Shown: one piece after another, positions 11,890-22,524 of the stretch
Layout of the letters: every line of letters starts with the position of its first letter
Numbering within the stretch: position 1 is the stretch's first letter
NCBI GenBank assembly: GCA_003313425.1
Contig: NHZP01000012.1
Span: 682,001 to 746,000, forward strand
Length of the DNA stretch: 64,000 nt
Direction: 5' to 3'
DNA from: Pseudopyrenochaeta lycopersici
Taxonomy: Eukaryota; Ascomycota; Dothideomycetes; Pleosporales; Pseudopyrenochaetaceae
Notes under the pieces: model-generated
Told to the model about the DNA's origin: nothing
Database searches by the model: none
Seen by the model: the letters and a program-made list of their open reading frames with translations, nothing else
Translations under genes and position numbers: made by a program

Positions 11890-13044
11890 TCATTTGAAAG
11901 GGGGCTTGTCGGCAGCATTATCCTCCAGACTCACAGCACTCAAGGGTTGGGACCGGAAGCCACTCAAGTCGCCAGAATGCGTCTTACGCAGAGCCTGTCG
12001 CATTGTTTCAATCTGAAGTGGCAATTCTCCGCCCAATGGAGGACTGTGCGTGCCTGCAGCTATAGGAGAAGGAGGGCCGCCTGGAGACCGCGTCTGTCCG
12101 TAATCTGTGACCTTGGGAGACGTAGCGCCGCTGGTGGGCGGAGACGCGCTCAATCCATGCGAGGATGCTGGAGACCGCACTGGAGAAGGTGATCGGTTGG
12201 CCGTCGATGATAGACTCATAAACTGCAATGCCTCGCCAGAACCTGTGCCTAGCAACTCCTGCCTATCGTGCTCAACGTGTTCAGCCTGTACTACATCTGC
12301 GAAGGAAATAAAGCTCAACCGGCGTGGATCCGTCATATCCAGAGCACCGTATCCTGGAGCAGATTCAATCTGGTCGGTGTGGCCGGTGTGGCCGGAAGCC
12401 GTAGAATCATCATGCACGAGAGGTGGCGAATACATGGAGTCGCTCATACTGCCAGTAACAGCAGCCGAGGCAGGCTGATGTGCTGAATGCATGACAATCT
12501 CCACCTCGTCGGGATTTAGATGGTCGTCTGTGATCGCCAACGACGAGGCATCTAGCGCAGGTGGTATGTAGTCTTCGGTCTTGATATGCGCTGGTACATC
12601 GACCGACGGCTCGGGCTCCTGGACGTTGCGCTCGAAAATGAGCGACGACGCAGGGCTATGCAAGCCGGGCGAGGAGGAACGAATGCGACGGTTGGGAGAT
12701 GCTCCCAGTGGGCGCATATGAGGGCTACCCCGAGGCGACGCTCTCCGGTCGGAGGGCGACGTGGTGAGGGGCGGCGAGGGTAGCAGAGCTGGAGACGTGG
12801 TGCGCGCAGTCGCTCCCGCCTTGTCCGACTCTTGTTGGTCCACGCCTTCTTTCTTCTTGCCCAGACCGAGGAGCTTCTTCCCCTTGGCTAGAATACTGCC
12901 CTCATCAGCAGGCTTGCTTTCGCTCATAGCAGGCGCGGCCGAGGTGGGTGCATTGATTTGTGGAGTGGTCATTGTTGAGCTCTTGAGGCTGCTCAGGTTT
13001 CCAGCTAGGGTCGCTTTCGGCGTGCAGGTGAGTTGAGAATCCAA
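11890..13044 (-). CDS. Disordered conserved fungal protein with an RRLSFISFADVV motif
   Basis: A single open frame of 384 residues. The ATG at 12972 (MTTPQINAP) would give 360 residues and is an equally good start. The protein is almost entirely low-complexity Ser/Pro/Ala with many SP and TP steps. Near residue 50-65 is a short basic stretch (GKKLLGLGKKKEG). The one patch that looks folded or constrained is DPRRLSFISFADVVQAEH near residue 240. I recall similar motifs in uncharacterised Pezizomycotina proteins. The LSFISF stretch preceded by two Arg is also a plausible kinase site. No enzymatic domain, signal peptide or membrane segment is visible, and I cannot assign a function. Confidence 0.7.
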   Translation of the reverse strand: MDSQLTCTPKATLAGNLSSLKSSTMTTPQINAPTSAAPAMSESKPADEGSILAKGKKLLGLGKKKEGVDQQESDKAGATARTTSPALLPSPPLTTSPSDRRASPRGSPHMRPLGASPNRRIRSSSPGLHSPASSLIFERNVQEPEPSVDVPAHIKTEDYIPPALDASSLAITDDHLNPDEVEIVMHSAHQPASAAVTGSMSDSMYSPPLVHDDSTASGHTGHTDQIESAPGYGALDMTDPRRLSFISFADVVQAEHVEHDRQELLGTGSGEALQFMSLSSTANRSPSPVRSPASSHGLSASPPTSGATSPKVTDYGQTRSPGGPPSPIAAGTHSPPLGGELPLQIETMRQALRKTHSGDLSGFRSQPLSAVSLEDNAADKPPFK

Positions 13045-14980
13045 GTGCTATGCTGCAAACGTTTGGGTGCTCTCTAGGGCTAAAATGCTGTTAGCTACAA
13101 TGTTACAAGTTACCGTCAGCTACCACGTCGCCCTCGCGTTGTCACAGCAATGTCGATAGTGTTCCTGTTGGTGACGGGCCTTCAAGGAGGATGTGGAGCC
13201 AGGTGGGATGGACCCTGGGCAGTAAATCAAGAGCTTACTTGAAACTTTGTTTGCGGACAACAGTGATTGACACGCCAAATGAGCCTTGCCAGTGCACAAC
13301 TGCACACTCAGACACTGCTGGCAAAGATACAAGACCAAGCGGGCCTAGAAAAAGCAAGATCTCGGGCTTCAATCATGCCTGCCCTCAAATGTTGGGCGCA
13401 TCACGTGTACCCCTGCTTGAGTGACGTATGAGATCAGTCCTGGAAGCGACCTAGCTTTCAGGCACAGCCCGCAGTGCTCCCTCCGTGCCAATCTTTGCCA
13501 TTTCGGCTACCACCATGGACATATCCCTATCACCAATCCCGTTTCTGGAAGACTGTCACTTGGTACGCTAAACTCCTCGCTAGAGTTTCAGGGCATCTGG
13601 AGTACTTGCGCATAAAGTAACCTCGTCAAAACGCGCGGCCAAATTGTCAATGCGATCAAGCAGCACAGCCTCAAAGAACCAATCGCTGCCGCAGCTGTTT
13701 GCGATGATTGAGGCACAATATGCTTCTGTACGCGCTGGGAAACCCCAGCGTGCGTCACATTACAATCCGGTGACCAAAAATGCTAGGACAATGCTTCCAA
13801 TGGCGCTCATTTCGTCCTCTAGCCTTTCGTCATCCACGAAAAGCATCTCCTCCTCCACGCAATATCTACCCCGTCACATACTCTGTCTATAAATATGTGG
13901 GCCAGCAAGACAAAATCCAGCTGTGGAGGGTCAGTCGCTCGATTGGACATTCGTCAATATGAAACGCAGCAAAAGTTTGTGTTTTGTAGGTAGACTGCCG
14001 TTGGTTTCATTTCAAACTCTGACACTTGACGTGTACGCTCACAAGTCTGAGCGCGTTCTCGTTCGATGACTGTGGCAAAGCTTACCAGGAGATATTGCTT
14101 GAAGCTCTAGTCCCCCGTTTCCATTCCGCGTTCCTGGGTCAGTCTCGACGTTTGTGCACCTAGTCAACGCGTAAATACCTGATCCCATCTTGAGGTAAAC
14201 TGACCTTCTGGTCATGTGAACACCAGCACTGGAGTAATTTTGGGTAAACGCATCTAAGAGTCTTGCGAGGCAGACTGGCTCCAATTTTCGGCTCTTCCCG
14301 CCCCGGAAGACAGCGGGACAAGATATGTTCGCTTCCTTGAGGCCGAGGCACTCAGCTAATGTCATGGCAGGGCAAGTCCTTGCATAACATCAACAAGACT
14401 TCGCACATTTAATACGAGGCATGTATGATGAACCAGATTGTGCAGGGTGTATCGAAGCACGTGGACGACCCAGGACCAATCTTTTGGACCTGAGAGCGGA
14501 TGCCTCCGTTCACTATTGATTCGTACAGGCAGAATCCTATCGCATACGTGCGCTGACAAGAGGGATTCGTACAGGTTGTGTAGGATTGTAGCCGATGTAA
14601 ACATCGAGTTGAGAGAACAGCCAAATAGACGATTATCGAACCCATCGTAATCCCTATTGTTCCATAAGTTTGTACCCTAGTTAAGCCAACGACGCGCGTG
14701 CGCAATCGAGTTCCAGCAGTTAGATCAAGTGCCGATGCGAATACGCAACGCTCACCACGCCACACAATATCCACCCTTCCCATGGTCTGTGCCTCGCCGC
14801 CACCAGGAACATGCGCTTCCCCGGATCATTCTCAAGGGCCTTAGCAAGCAAACTTGCGTCCGGAATGGCTTGTATCCTGGTCAATCATGTGGGGACATCA
14901 GCCACTGTAGGATGCTCATATTGGTCGACTTTAGACCCAAGCATTCTTTCTACTTTTTGAACCTCATCTCTTCTTGACAT
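13045..14980. other. Gene-poor stretch, 1.9 kb
   Basis: Contains the promoter of the minus-strand disordered protein and that of the plus-strand membrane protein. Short frames occur on both strands. The best is a minus-strand ATG frame at 14365-14039 with several Cys and possible GTCAGT/CTAG splice signals, but no recognisable family. I do not call a gene. Confidence 0.4.
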
Positions 14981-16410
14981 ATGGCCGTCATGATTAAAAT
15001 GTTCAAGCCATATGATCTCCGACCATCCATCGAGATCACAGCGTTTGTTCTTACGGGTATCTCCACATTAGTAGTTGCTGCTAGGTAAGTTCTATAAAAT
15101 TACATTGTACAGCAAGCTTCTGATGTCTGCTTAGATTCTATTGCCGGATATGGGTAGTCGGAAGATTGAAGTCGTATGATTACATCATGCTTGTTGCTCT
15201 AGTATGTCTTCCATTTGCACAACCAATTTCGTTCACGAGAGAGAGGTACTAGCTTGTGTGGGTATCTCGCTGACTCGCTCTTGTAGCTTTTAACTTGGGG
15301 ACTGTGCGTTTGCACTCACTATCAGCTATTATTCGGTTCTGGAACGCAGGCTGTTCTGCCTGATATGCCGAAGGTAAATAGAAAACTGGTTCGGCAGTAT
15401 TGATGGTTTGCTCATGTGCCAATTTGCAGATCGGCCCAGAAAAGATGACTCCGCTGATGAAGTCCTCGCTGCGTGGATCAGCCGCCAGTTGGTACGCCTA
15501 CCACATCGGGTACCTAGCAATTATGGGTCTCATCAAGTTGTCGATCCTCACTTTCTACCTCAGTTTTGCAACACATCGAACGTTTCGAATACTCGTCCGG
15601 ATCTCGATCGGCGTCGTCGCTACTACTAGTATCGTGATGATATTTATTCTTGCCTTCCAGTGCCCGAAAAAGCCTTCGTTCGCATTGTCGCCAGCTATCC
15701 TTCGAGACAGAGGCGCTGGCCACTGCTTTGACTTAAGACTTGTGTTCTTCGGGCAAGCAGGGTTCAACATCGGGTCGGATTTGGTCATTTTGGTTCTACC
15801 TATGCCTCTTCTCTACTCGCTCCGAATGCATACGATCAAGCGCATTTCCCTCATTGCGGTCTTTGCTGTTAGCCTTCTGGTTCCAATTGCTTCAGGAGTT
15901 CGACTTTGGGGACTATATCTATGGGCCAATAGCGGAGAGTTGGCTCGGTACTATGGTGGATACCTTATCTTCTGGTCGCAGGTGGAAATCAATACTGCGA
16001 TCTTGTGCGCCTCGGCACCCTCATTTCAACCGGTCTTCAAACGCATCTTTGGAGAATTATCTTGGTTTCGCAGGTCACGAGGAGCATACTATCACTACGG
16101 TGGAGGTCATAATTCGATGGCTGGACCGCCTGTTGCGGAGATAGTCAGGAGTGCGTCTCGAAACAGTAGTAGTACATTACAACTCCCGAGTCGCATATAC
16201 TCCTCGCCCAAAACAAGTGTGCAGGGCGAATGCCAGACCCAAGTCGTCGTCATGAATAATCCCCCGGAAGAGGAGCGGATTCGAAGTCGAATACGTGAAT
16301 TCGCGAGGATATCGTCAGTCTACTCTCAACCCATGTCATCAAGATCGGCACGTTCATCACCCACGCTACCGATGCACCCCACCAACCTGCACACCAACGG
16401 ATGGGTGTGA
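14981..16410 (+). CDS. Fungal rhodopsin-like seven-helix membrane protein (SAT4-type)
   Basis: Four exons (14981-15084, 15135-15201, 15287-15373, 15430-16410) give 412 residues. ATGs at 14990 and 14999 are in-frame alternative starts. The order of features fits the fungal rhodopsin-domain family (Pfam PF20684): a first helix ending VVAARFYCRIW, the VGRLKSYDYIMLVALLLTWG helix, a CTHYQLLFG loop, a YAYHIGYLAIMGLIKLSIL helix, then NIGSDLVILVLPMPLLYSLR, a helix rich in Val/Ile, and SQVEINTAILCASAPSFQPVFKR. Seven membrane spans are visible. The last 120 residues are a polar cytoplasmic tail. Members sit in the plasma membrane. Despite the name, retinal binding and G-protein coupling are unproven, and no Schiff-base Lys is obvious. 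Some members accompany secondary-metabolite or plant-interaction loci, but no such cluster is seen here. Confidence 0.85.
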
Positions 16411-17766
16411 CAGCCAATTACTAAAACGTCTAGGCATTAACAGTTTCACTATAACAAAACAATCTAAGAGGCTCGGTCGACAAACGCGGTGCCGAATGCG
16501 GTGAGCTATATCATGACCACAGGGTCCAATTCAAGGTGCCGCGATCCTCGAGATGGCAGCTTCCGGTCCATGGCTATGGAGCCTAAAACTGGGGCAGGAA
16601 GACGAATTCCGCTGCGAATGACCCAGAACTCAGGCAACTGCACAGTTTACAGGCTACCGATCACAAATACAAGGTCGTGGCCCTCCTGTCATCATCATTG
16701 AGCCACTCAGCGTGGCCTCCAGGCTTATCCGACAAGTCGATCCACATGGGTCGTGCTTGGCCAACAAGCCACCAACACAGTTTCCTCGTAGGCATCTACT
16801 GGACTGTCAGATGAGCTGTGCCATCTCACAACATGGGTTATTCTACCCCGAAAGTTGGGCACAATGTCAATGAGTGGTTCATAGCGGTTTGAACATGTTT
16901 CGATTTGGGGATATGATGATGATGTGCGAAGCGAGTGTGCTTGATGGAAATATGGCAATGGTCAGCAAACTACATGAAGCATTTCAAGGAGCCTAAAATT
17001 TGCGGCATAGTTGAGGTTATGCTTGGTGCACCAATGTCAGTCCTAAGTGGCCAATTAGTAACTGCACCCGAGTCGTATATTTCACCAAACCGCTCCCTAC
17101 ACGCATATACATATACCCCCGCGCCACTATACGCTGTCACTGAGTATTTCTCAGTTTCATTATATTCATATCGAAAAATCGTGGAAGCTATGGGATGTCG
17201 TTTTCACTACAATCTTTCAAACATCCTCGTCAGACTATATAGCCAAACCCAAATCAAAAATTAAAAATAATAGCAGCGATATGAAGTACCTACCATTATA
17301 GAGAACTTAATAGGAAAGAAAAGGCGCGTTCAACATCGGCAGAATTAGCGCAGTCTGTTATGGCGACCTAACGTCAAGTATTCTGCCAAGTCCCGGTATT
17401 GTCATTATTATTCGTCACCTGGTAACCATACTTTTCGAGCTGGAGAAAATCTCTAAGGTAACTTTCAGGCAGTCTTTGCCTTCTTGGAGCTCAGCTCTGT
17501 GGCGATGGCGTGTAAAGCGGGCACAGCCTCAATAATGGCTGAGCGAAAGAAGCATCCGCCAATTACAGGAGGTTATCTTATGCAATCTTGAAGGCAGCAA
17601 TTCTGAGCCGCACGTAGCAGATAATTATAAGTTTCGCTCATCCTGAAGCCTGACCTCAGAGCCTGCTTCGAAGATACATCCGCTTCTGCATCCTTGAACC
17701 GGTCAAAATTTATCTAACCTAGACTAATTGCATTGTTGTAAGAGCTCTACCAAAGCTTTGTAAAAC
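16411..17766. other. Intergenic, 1.35 kb, left border of the cell-death island
   Basis: No gene supported. Base composition becomes visibly more A+T-rich after about 16.9 kb and stays so through much of the following island. The last few hundred bases are the presumed promoter of the gasdermin-like gene. Confidence 0.45.
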
Positions 17767-18612
17767 ATGTCTGCACCATCCGGCCGCCTGGCAGGCGAAA
17801 TGAAATGGCTTGTCGCCCGATATCCTAAGCCGCCAGGAACCATGATCAAGCTAGGAAGCATCCTTACAGACCCCAAGGAGCCGGAATCATCGCTCAATCT
17901 CGAAAGCAAAGAGGGCATTAAAGATGTGCCTAACGTGCGTGATGATTCCGTGGCTGTGCGAGCGACAATCACAAGCGAGCTCTCGAGCAATCTCAATGCC
18001 CTTCTCGAAGTGAAAATCCCCGGAAATCCGATTGTCGACGCCGCAGTTAAGATTCAAGCTGATAAGTCGAAAAGCGTTGAGACTGTTGTCGATGCGCTGA
18101 ATGTCCGCGCGGAGATTTTCTTGCCCTCAGAGGAATACATGGACGAGACTCTCGCCAACCCAAAGATTATAAATTATGTCAAGGGGGGCGCACTACCCTT
18201 TTCCAAACGAGTTTACGTCATTGTCGGAGTCGCAACAGCTGAAAAGCTCAATCTCGAAGAGCAGCTCAAGAAAAATGTGTCCGGGTCCATGTCAATTGGC
18301 GCATCTACTTCAGGAGAAGCGGCTAAAGCTCAAGGCGACATATCTGGCGGACAGCAAGCGGCAACGAAAATTGTCCGCGAGATTGACGTTGATTGCGATT
18401 TTGCTTATCGAGTGCGCGAATTCATTTATTCCAAAATGCCTCTCTCGAAGGGAAAGTGGACTAAGGGAAAAGACCTTACCGAAGGCGCCATGTTTAGCGA
18501 AGGTCGCGAAACCAGCGTCAACAACGGCAACCAAGAGGAACAAGTTCCAAAGTTTGACGATCTGAAGAGGAAAGATGCAACTCCGGAGGGAATGTATGTT
18601 TTATCTGGGTGA
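17767..18612 (+). CDS. Fungal gasdermin-like pore-forming cell-death protein (HET-Q1/RCD-1 family)
   Basis: One intronless frame of 281 residues, close to the roughly 250-300 residues of fungal gasdermins (HET-Q1 of Podospora, RCD-1 of Neurospora). Family features: a short leader, LDALNVRAEIFLPS, a Lys-flanked hydrophobic strand KRVYVIVGVA after a 'xxLxNPKIxxYV' segment, a Gly/Ser-rich stretch at about 172-198, and VDCDFAYRVREFIYSK at about 208-223. This is followed by a basic KGKWTKGKDLTEGAMF patch and a polar tail. The family makes membrane pores once the C-terminal tail is removed by protease. By comparison with HET-Q1, cut after a Phe near residue 238, Phe243 here is the likely site, leaving a 38-residue tail (inference). 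The ATG has A at -3. It lies tail to tail with the protease gene. Confidence 0.85.
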   Translation: MSAPSGRLAGEMKWLVARYPKPPGTMIKLGSILTDPKEPESSLNLESKEGIKDVPNVRDDSVAVRATITSELSSNLNALLEVKIPGNPIVDAAVKIQADKSKSVETVVDALNVRAEIFLPSEEYMDETLANPKIINYVKGGALPFSKRVYVIVGVATAEKLNLEEQLKKNVSGSMSIGASTSGEAAKAQGDISGGQQAATKIVREIDVDCDFAYRVREFIYSKMPLSKGKWTKGKDLTEGAMFSEGRETSVNNGNQEEQVPKFDDLKRKDATPEGMYVLSG

Positions 18613-18702
18613 CACGAGTTGTGCCTAAGCGCAAAAGCATATTGTTACAATTTGTTACTGACGAGTTGCTGAGCATGCCGCTGCAACTTCTTTTAACTAG
18701 AT

Positions 18703-18712
18703 TTTATTTATT
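18703..18712 (-). terminator. AATAAA-type polyadenylation signals for the protease gene
   Basis: On the minus strand two overlapping AATAAA hexamers lie about 20 bp beyond the TAG/TGA end of the protease frame, in the 117 bp gap between the two convergent genes. Position and sequence fit a 3' processing signal. Fungal signals are loose, so this is a likely rather than certain call. Confidence 0.5.
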
Positions 18713-18729
18713 ATTTCTCTAGATATGGA

Positions 18730-21700
18730 TTATTTACGATTCCCGGTCTGTTCTATTTTGTCTGCAAATAGATGCGAGGGATCCAAAGCTTGTTCGATAA
18801 TTCCCCATGCATGTTTCCTACTGGATTTCCCACTCTGGCCTTTGTATTTTACCCAGAGCATCTCAGGCCTAATTAATGAGTAGTGGATGTCTATCGTGTC
18901 GCTAAATTTAGTGAATACACTTGCCATACCCCAAGGCTTGAATAAGTTTTTGGGATTGACATCTTGTCGAACGGACTCAATGTTGATCTCACAGCGTTCC
19001 TGCCATGCAAAGGTGAGAACCAAAGCCCCCATAGCGACAGCAACTGGCGTTGCAAAAGACGTCCCCTGCGCAAGGCGAAATCCACCTCCTTTGGAAGTTA
19101 GCCAATGGACGGGTATCTGCTCTCCTACCACAATGAAGTTTGGGTTTTTATCCACTCGTTGAGGTGTGAAGTCTGAACTTCTATGGCCGCCAATTGTACA
19201 TGAATGAATACCAATGCATAGTTGTAGCTCATTTGCTGGCCACGCGGCTGGTTTGTAGTTGGTGCCATTCGACATGGCGGCGAAGATAAGAACATTATTT
19301 TGATAGGCAAGCTCGAGCGCTCCTCGGACTTCATCGTTGTCAGTCGTGAATCCGAGTGACATATTGATGATGTCGACTTCTTGCTCGACCGCCCACTCGA
19401 TTGCCTTTTTCAATCAAATCAGAAGAATTCTCGAATAGATTACTATGAAACGTTGTACGTTCTTACCTTCTTAATAATGGAGGGGCGAGGATTGACCACT
19501 TGATTTTCATCTACGGCTCGAATTTGATCGTTAGCTACGCCATCATTAACCGCACCGACGCATATGCGGGCAATAAAGAGTTGAGTTTCAGGCGCAAGGC
19601 GAAGGATTATGCCGGCAACAGCAGTGCCATGGCCGTCCAAATCTTGAACATCAGTCTCATCATCGCCACAGAAATTGCGAACCTTCTTGATACGGCGGTA
19701 TTGTGGAGTGCCTTCTTCATCAGAAATCGGTTTCCCATTCACAAAAGATACTGCCCTTCTGTGACGAAAATCTGCGTGCATAGCTGATTCAGGCTGCGTC
19801 CCTTGTAAATCAATGCCAGTGTCAAGGATGGCGATCTTTATGGGCTTATCATCTATCATAGGTTCTAGCTTCGTGTCCCAAGTCTCTCTTAAAATTTCGA
19901 ATGCCCCGGGTTCTTTCAGAGATGTACTAACAATGTCAGGTACTCAATGCAGCTTGACAGATCCGAGGCTGTTCTCACTCGCTAGGTGGCGTAGCGAAAA
20001 AGCTACCATCGTACTCTGCTTGTACTAATTTGGGGTGTAGAATTCTGTTCGATGGCTCGGTAGAGCCCCTTTTAGGGTCAGCTTGATTTTCCATGATATT
20101 TTGGAAGGGAATTAGTTTACGTATTCGGCTCTTTGACACCCTGATCCCCGGGTTTAGCTCCATTTATAAGTGGGGAAGCTAATGTTTGAGTATTAACGCT
20201 ATGTGCGGTGAGTAAAGTATTAAATGATAACCTAGGGTTGACCTTCCACTTACGTATACTTTGTGGGTGTTATATTCGGTAATGTCTCATGGTCGCTCTT
20301 CTGCTTCATATCGGTAACATTTGTCAGAACTGCGTCCACTACAGTATTTGGGTTCTGTGCGAAGCCATCTCTTGATTGTTCTGTCACTCTAAAAGACCCG
20401 AATGATTGACAAGCATCTGGAATAGTGTACCCCTTCACACTTTTGTTATCCATTTTATCTTTTTCAGCCAATAGAACTTCCAAAGGCTCAATTACATCTC
20501 TGAAGAGAGTTTGTCGTATTTCCTCAGGAGAATTTGATGACCTAAAAGTATTGCCTGTAATACAATTCATAATAATTGGTCGCACATCCTCGTGCTCGTT
20601 CCACCTGGCATCATCTTCGCAAAGGCTTTTGGCAACCAATAGGTCAGTATTTGGATCAATGTCTCCGTTCATAGAAAGCGCGCTTTTGCCTCTTTCGTTT
20701 TCAACGCGGATACCAAGTTCGACCTCTAGTAAAATGATCCCAAGAGCCAGAACCATCGGAGCTTTATGCGAAAGACCGGGTTTTCCGTCATCGTCACCAG
20801 CTTCATCCATATCGTTATAGAAAAAAGGCTTGTCAACATGTAGCTCAGGGGAAGAATTATTGCCTGAGGAGGCCCAGACGAACCGGAAGTTATCTATCGT
20901 GCAGTATGACTCCCACCATCCTGAGCCATATAGTTGCCATACAGCCCGAGCTACTGCCTTGCAAATGAAGAGCTTTAAAATAGCTGATTCTTTTACGCAT
21001 TTATGCTCGATAATTGAAGACAAAGCAACGCTGGGCATGTTCAGCACCCATGATGTCGTCTGTGGTAAAGTCTCGACGAAGAAAAGCTTCTCGTTACGTA
21101 TCTCGAGACGTAACAATTGTGCTTGAATCCCTTGTACGATCGTTCTGCAGAAGTCTCTCGTTCTTTGCATTTGCCTGGCATTCGCATTAGGTGTGGCGAT
21201 AGGCGCGAAACGTTGGCGGGGCGTTGTCCGAGATTGAGCTTCTGATGTAACGCTATGCTTCCCTTAGTTCTTTTCACACGATCTTGCCGCCTTATGAACA
21301 GAGCCCCACCTTTGGTGAAATACATCTACCTCCACATGCCGCCACGATCGGATCGTTCTGGCGTCAGTTGGCCTCTGGTGGATGTGGATTAAGACGAGTA
21401 GGGAGACTTTTAGCCCCATCGCATTATTTCGACTGAATTCGGAAAGACAAATCTGGGTAACAAGCGCTTCAGTAGTATCTGATGCACCGTCCCGACAATA
21501 TTTATGTTTAAGGAGGGCCTGGTACATGGCTGCCATCTCGTCTCTCCAGTCGATCTCTGTAGCTGACTCTATTGCGTCCATGGACGATATATCTTTCAAT
21601 AGCTTCAACACATTGTTCTTCAGGTGGATATGATTTTGCGTCCTTCCTTCTGCTAGTTGCTTCAACTTAGGCTTGATTTTTGCGCTCGTGGTAAAGTCCT

Positions 21701-22211
21701 CTAGATGTGAAAACCTCTGCTGGTGTAGTGAACTTGGAGGTGCTTGAGTCCTCCTTCCCTATCGCAAGGTTAATTAGTTAGAGTATCCAAATAGGCACCA
21801 ATCTTAAATCTAAGATCAGACTGGCTCTTTGAAGGTGAAACCACCGTATCTCAAGATTTGGCTTGGAAGCTCCTGTGCGCATCTAAGCTCCACCTTGTTG
21901 ACATTTCAAAGCTTCACAAGCAGAAATCTTGAGAAAAATGGAAAGCCTTTTCTGAGAAATAGAATATGCGAGGTTGAGGGACTTACTGCGTAGATTGTCT
22001 CGAGGCATACAAGGAGTTCTGTTTCTTGATCTCCAGTGCACGTTTGGTCAAGCCAAATTTTCACCGCATCCAGTCTCTTTACTAAGACTTTCAAGAATCG
22101 GTAAGCAGGTGTTCCGCTTGGGGACATACTATCAAGAAGTTGTTTAGAAGCGGAGGACATGTTGTTGACGGCACGTTTGGCCAAACCCCTCCGATTTGGT
22201 CGGCCGGTCAT
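18730..22211 (-). CDS. Subtilisin-like (S8) protease with a long N-terminal regulatory region (HET-Q2-like)
   Basis: Proposed exons 22211-21987, 21758-21310, 21252-20254, 20140-19979, 19926-19467 and 19404-18730 join in phase to 989 residues. The first join (228 bp intron) is the weakest, and the true start could differ. The last 375 residues are a peptidase S8 domain with a complete triad: Asp647 in AILDTGID, His711 in DGHGTAVAGI and Ser881 in GTSFATP. Asn811 in AAMSNG is the oxyanion-hole residue. There is no signal peptide, so it should act in the cytoplasm. Residues about 225-560 (AVARAVWQLYGSGWW, LALGIILLEVELG, VIEPLEVLL) resemble the DUF7580 region that precedes S8 domains in many fungal proteins. 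The neighbouring gasdermin is the predicted substrate. No NB-ARC or NACHT motor is visible. Confidence 0.85.
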
Positions 22212-22524
22212 CGCTCAAATAACCTGCGTATGACAGTGAAGACACAAACACCAGAAGTCTTCGCGATTCGGCCAAGAATGAAGAGGAATAATGGTCGTGC
22301 AAGAGTTGTTTTCTGCGGTTACGTTTGGTTATCACCCAGATACTCCAGTTATCATCAGGACCGTCGCAGTCTCAGCCGCAGCCCCGCACCATCTTATTGG
22401 ACAGATCATTTCGCATTCAGTTCAGCCCCCAAAAATGTGTCGAAGAGCGGGGTATCGCAACATCTGTGCTTCAGCTAGACGTTGAAGTCCATTTTGGCGA
22501 TGAACGTCGTTCCTGAAGGCATTC
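22212..22524. promoter_or_regulatory. Divergent promoter between protease and HET-domain genes, 313 bp
   Basis: The start codons of the minus-strand protease gene and the plus-strand HET-domain gene face away from each other across this gap. It must hold both promoters, so shared control is possible. I see no clear TATA box or named binding site. A CCCCCAAAAATG stretch lies near 22426. Confidence 0.5.

Noticed and set aside
14981..16410. Reading the rhodopsin-like protein as a true G-protein-coupled receptor
   Set aside because: Motifs fit the fungal PF20684 group, for which receptor activity is not established; no retinal-binding Lys seen.
21759..21986. An extra small exon between protease exons 1 and 2, starting after a CTCAG at about 21951
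   Set aside because: It would need a 35 bp intron and then lose phase with exon 2; one 228 bp intron is simpler, though unproven.
18730..22211. Secreted subtilisin (proteinase K type)
   Set aside because: No signal peptide or I9 propeptide; a long cytoplasmic-type N-terminal region precedes the S8 domain.
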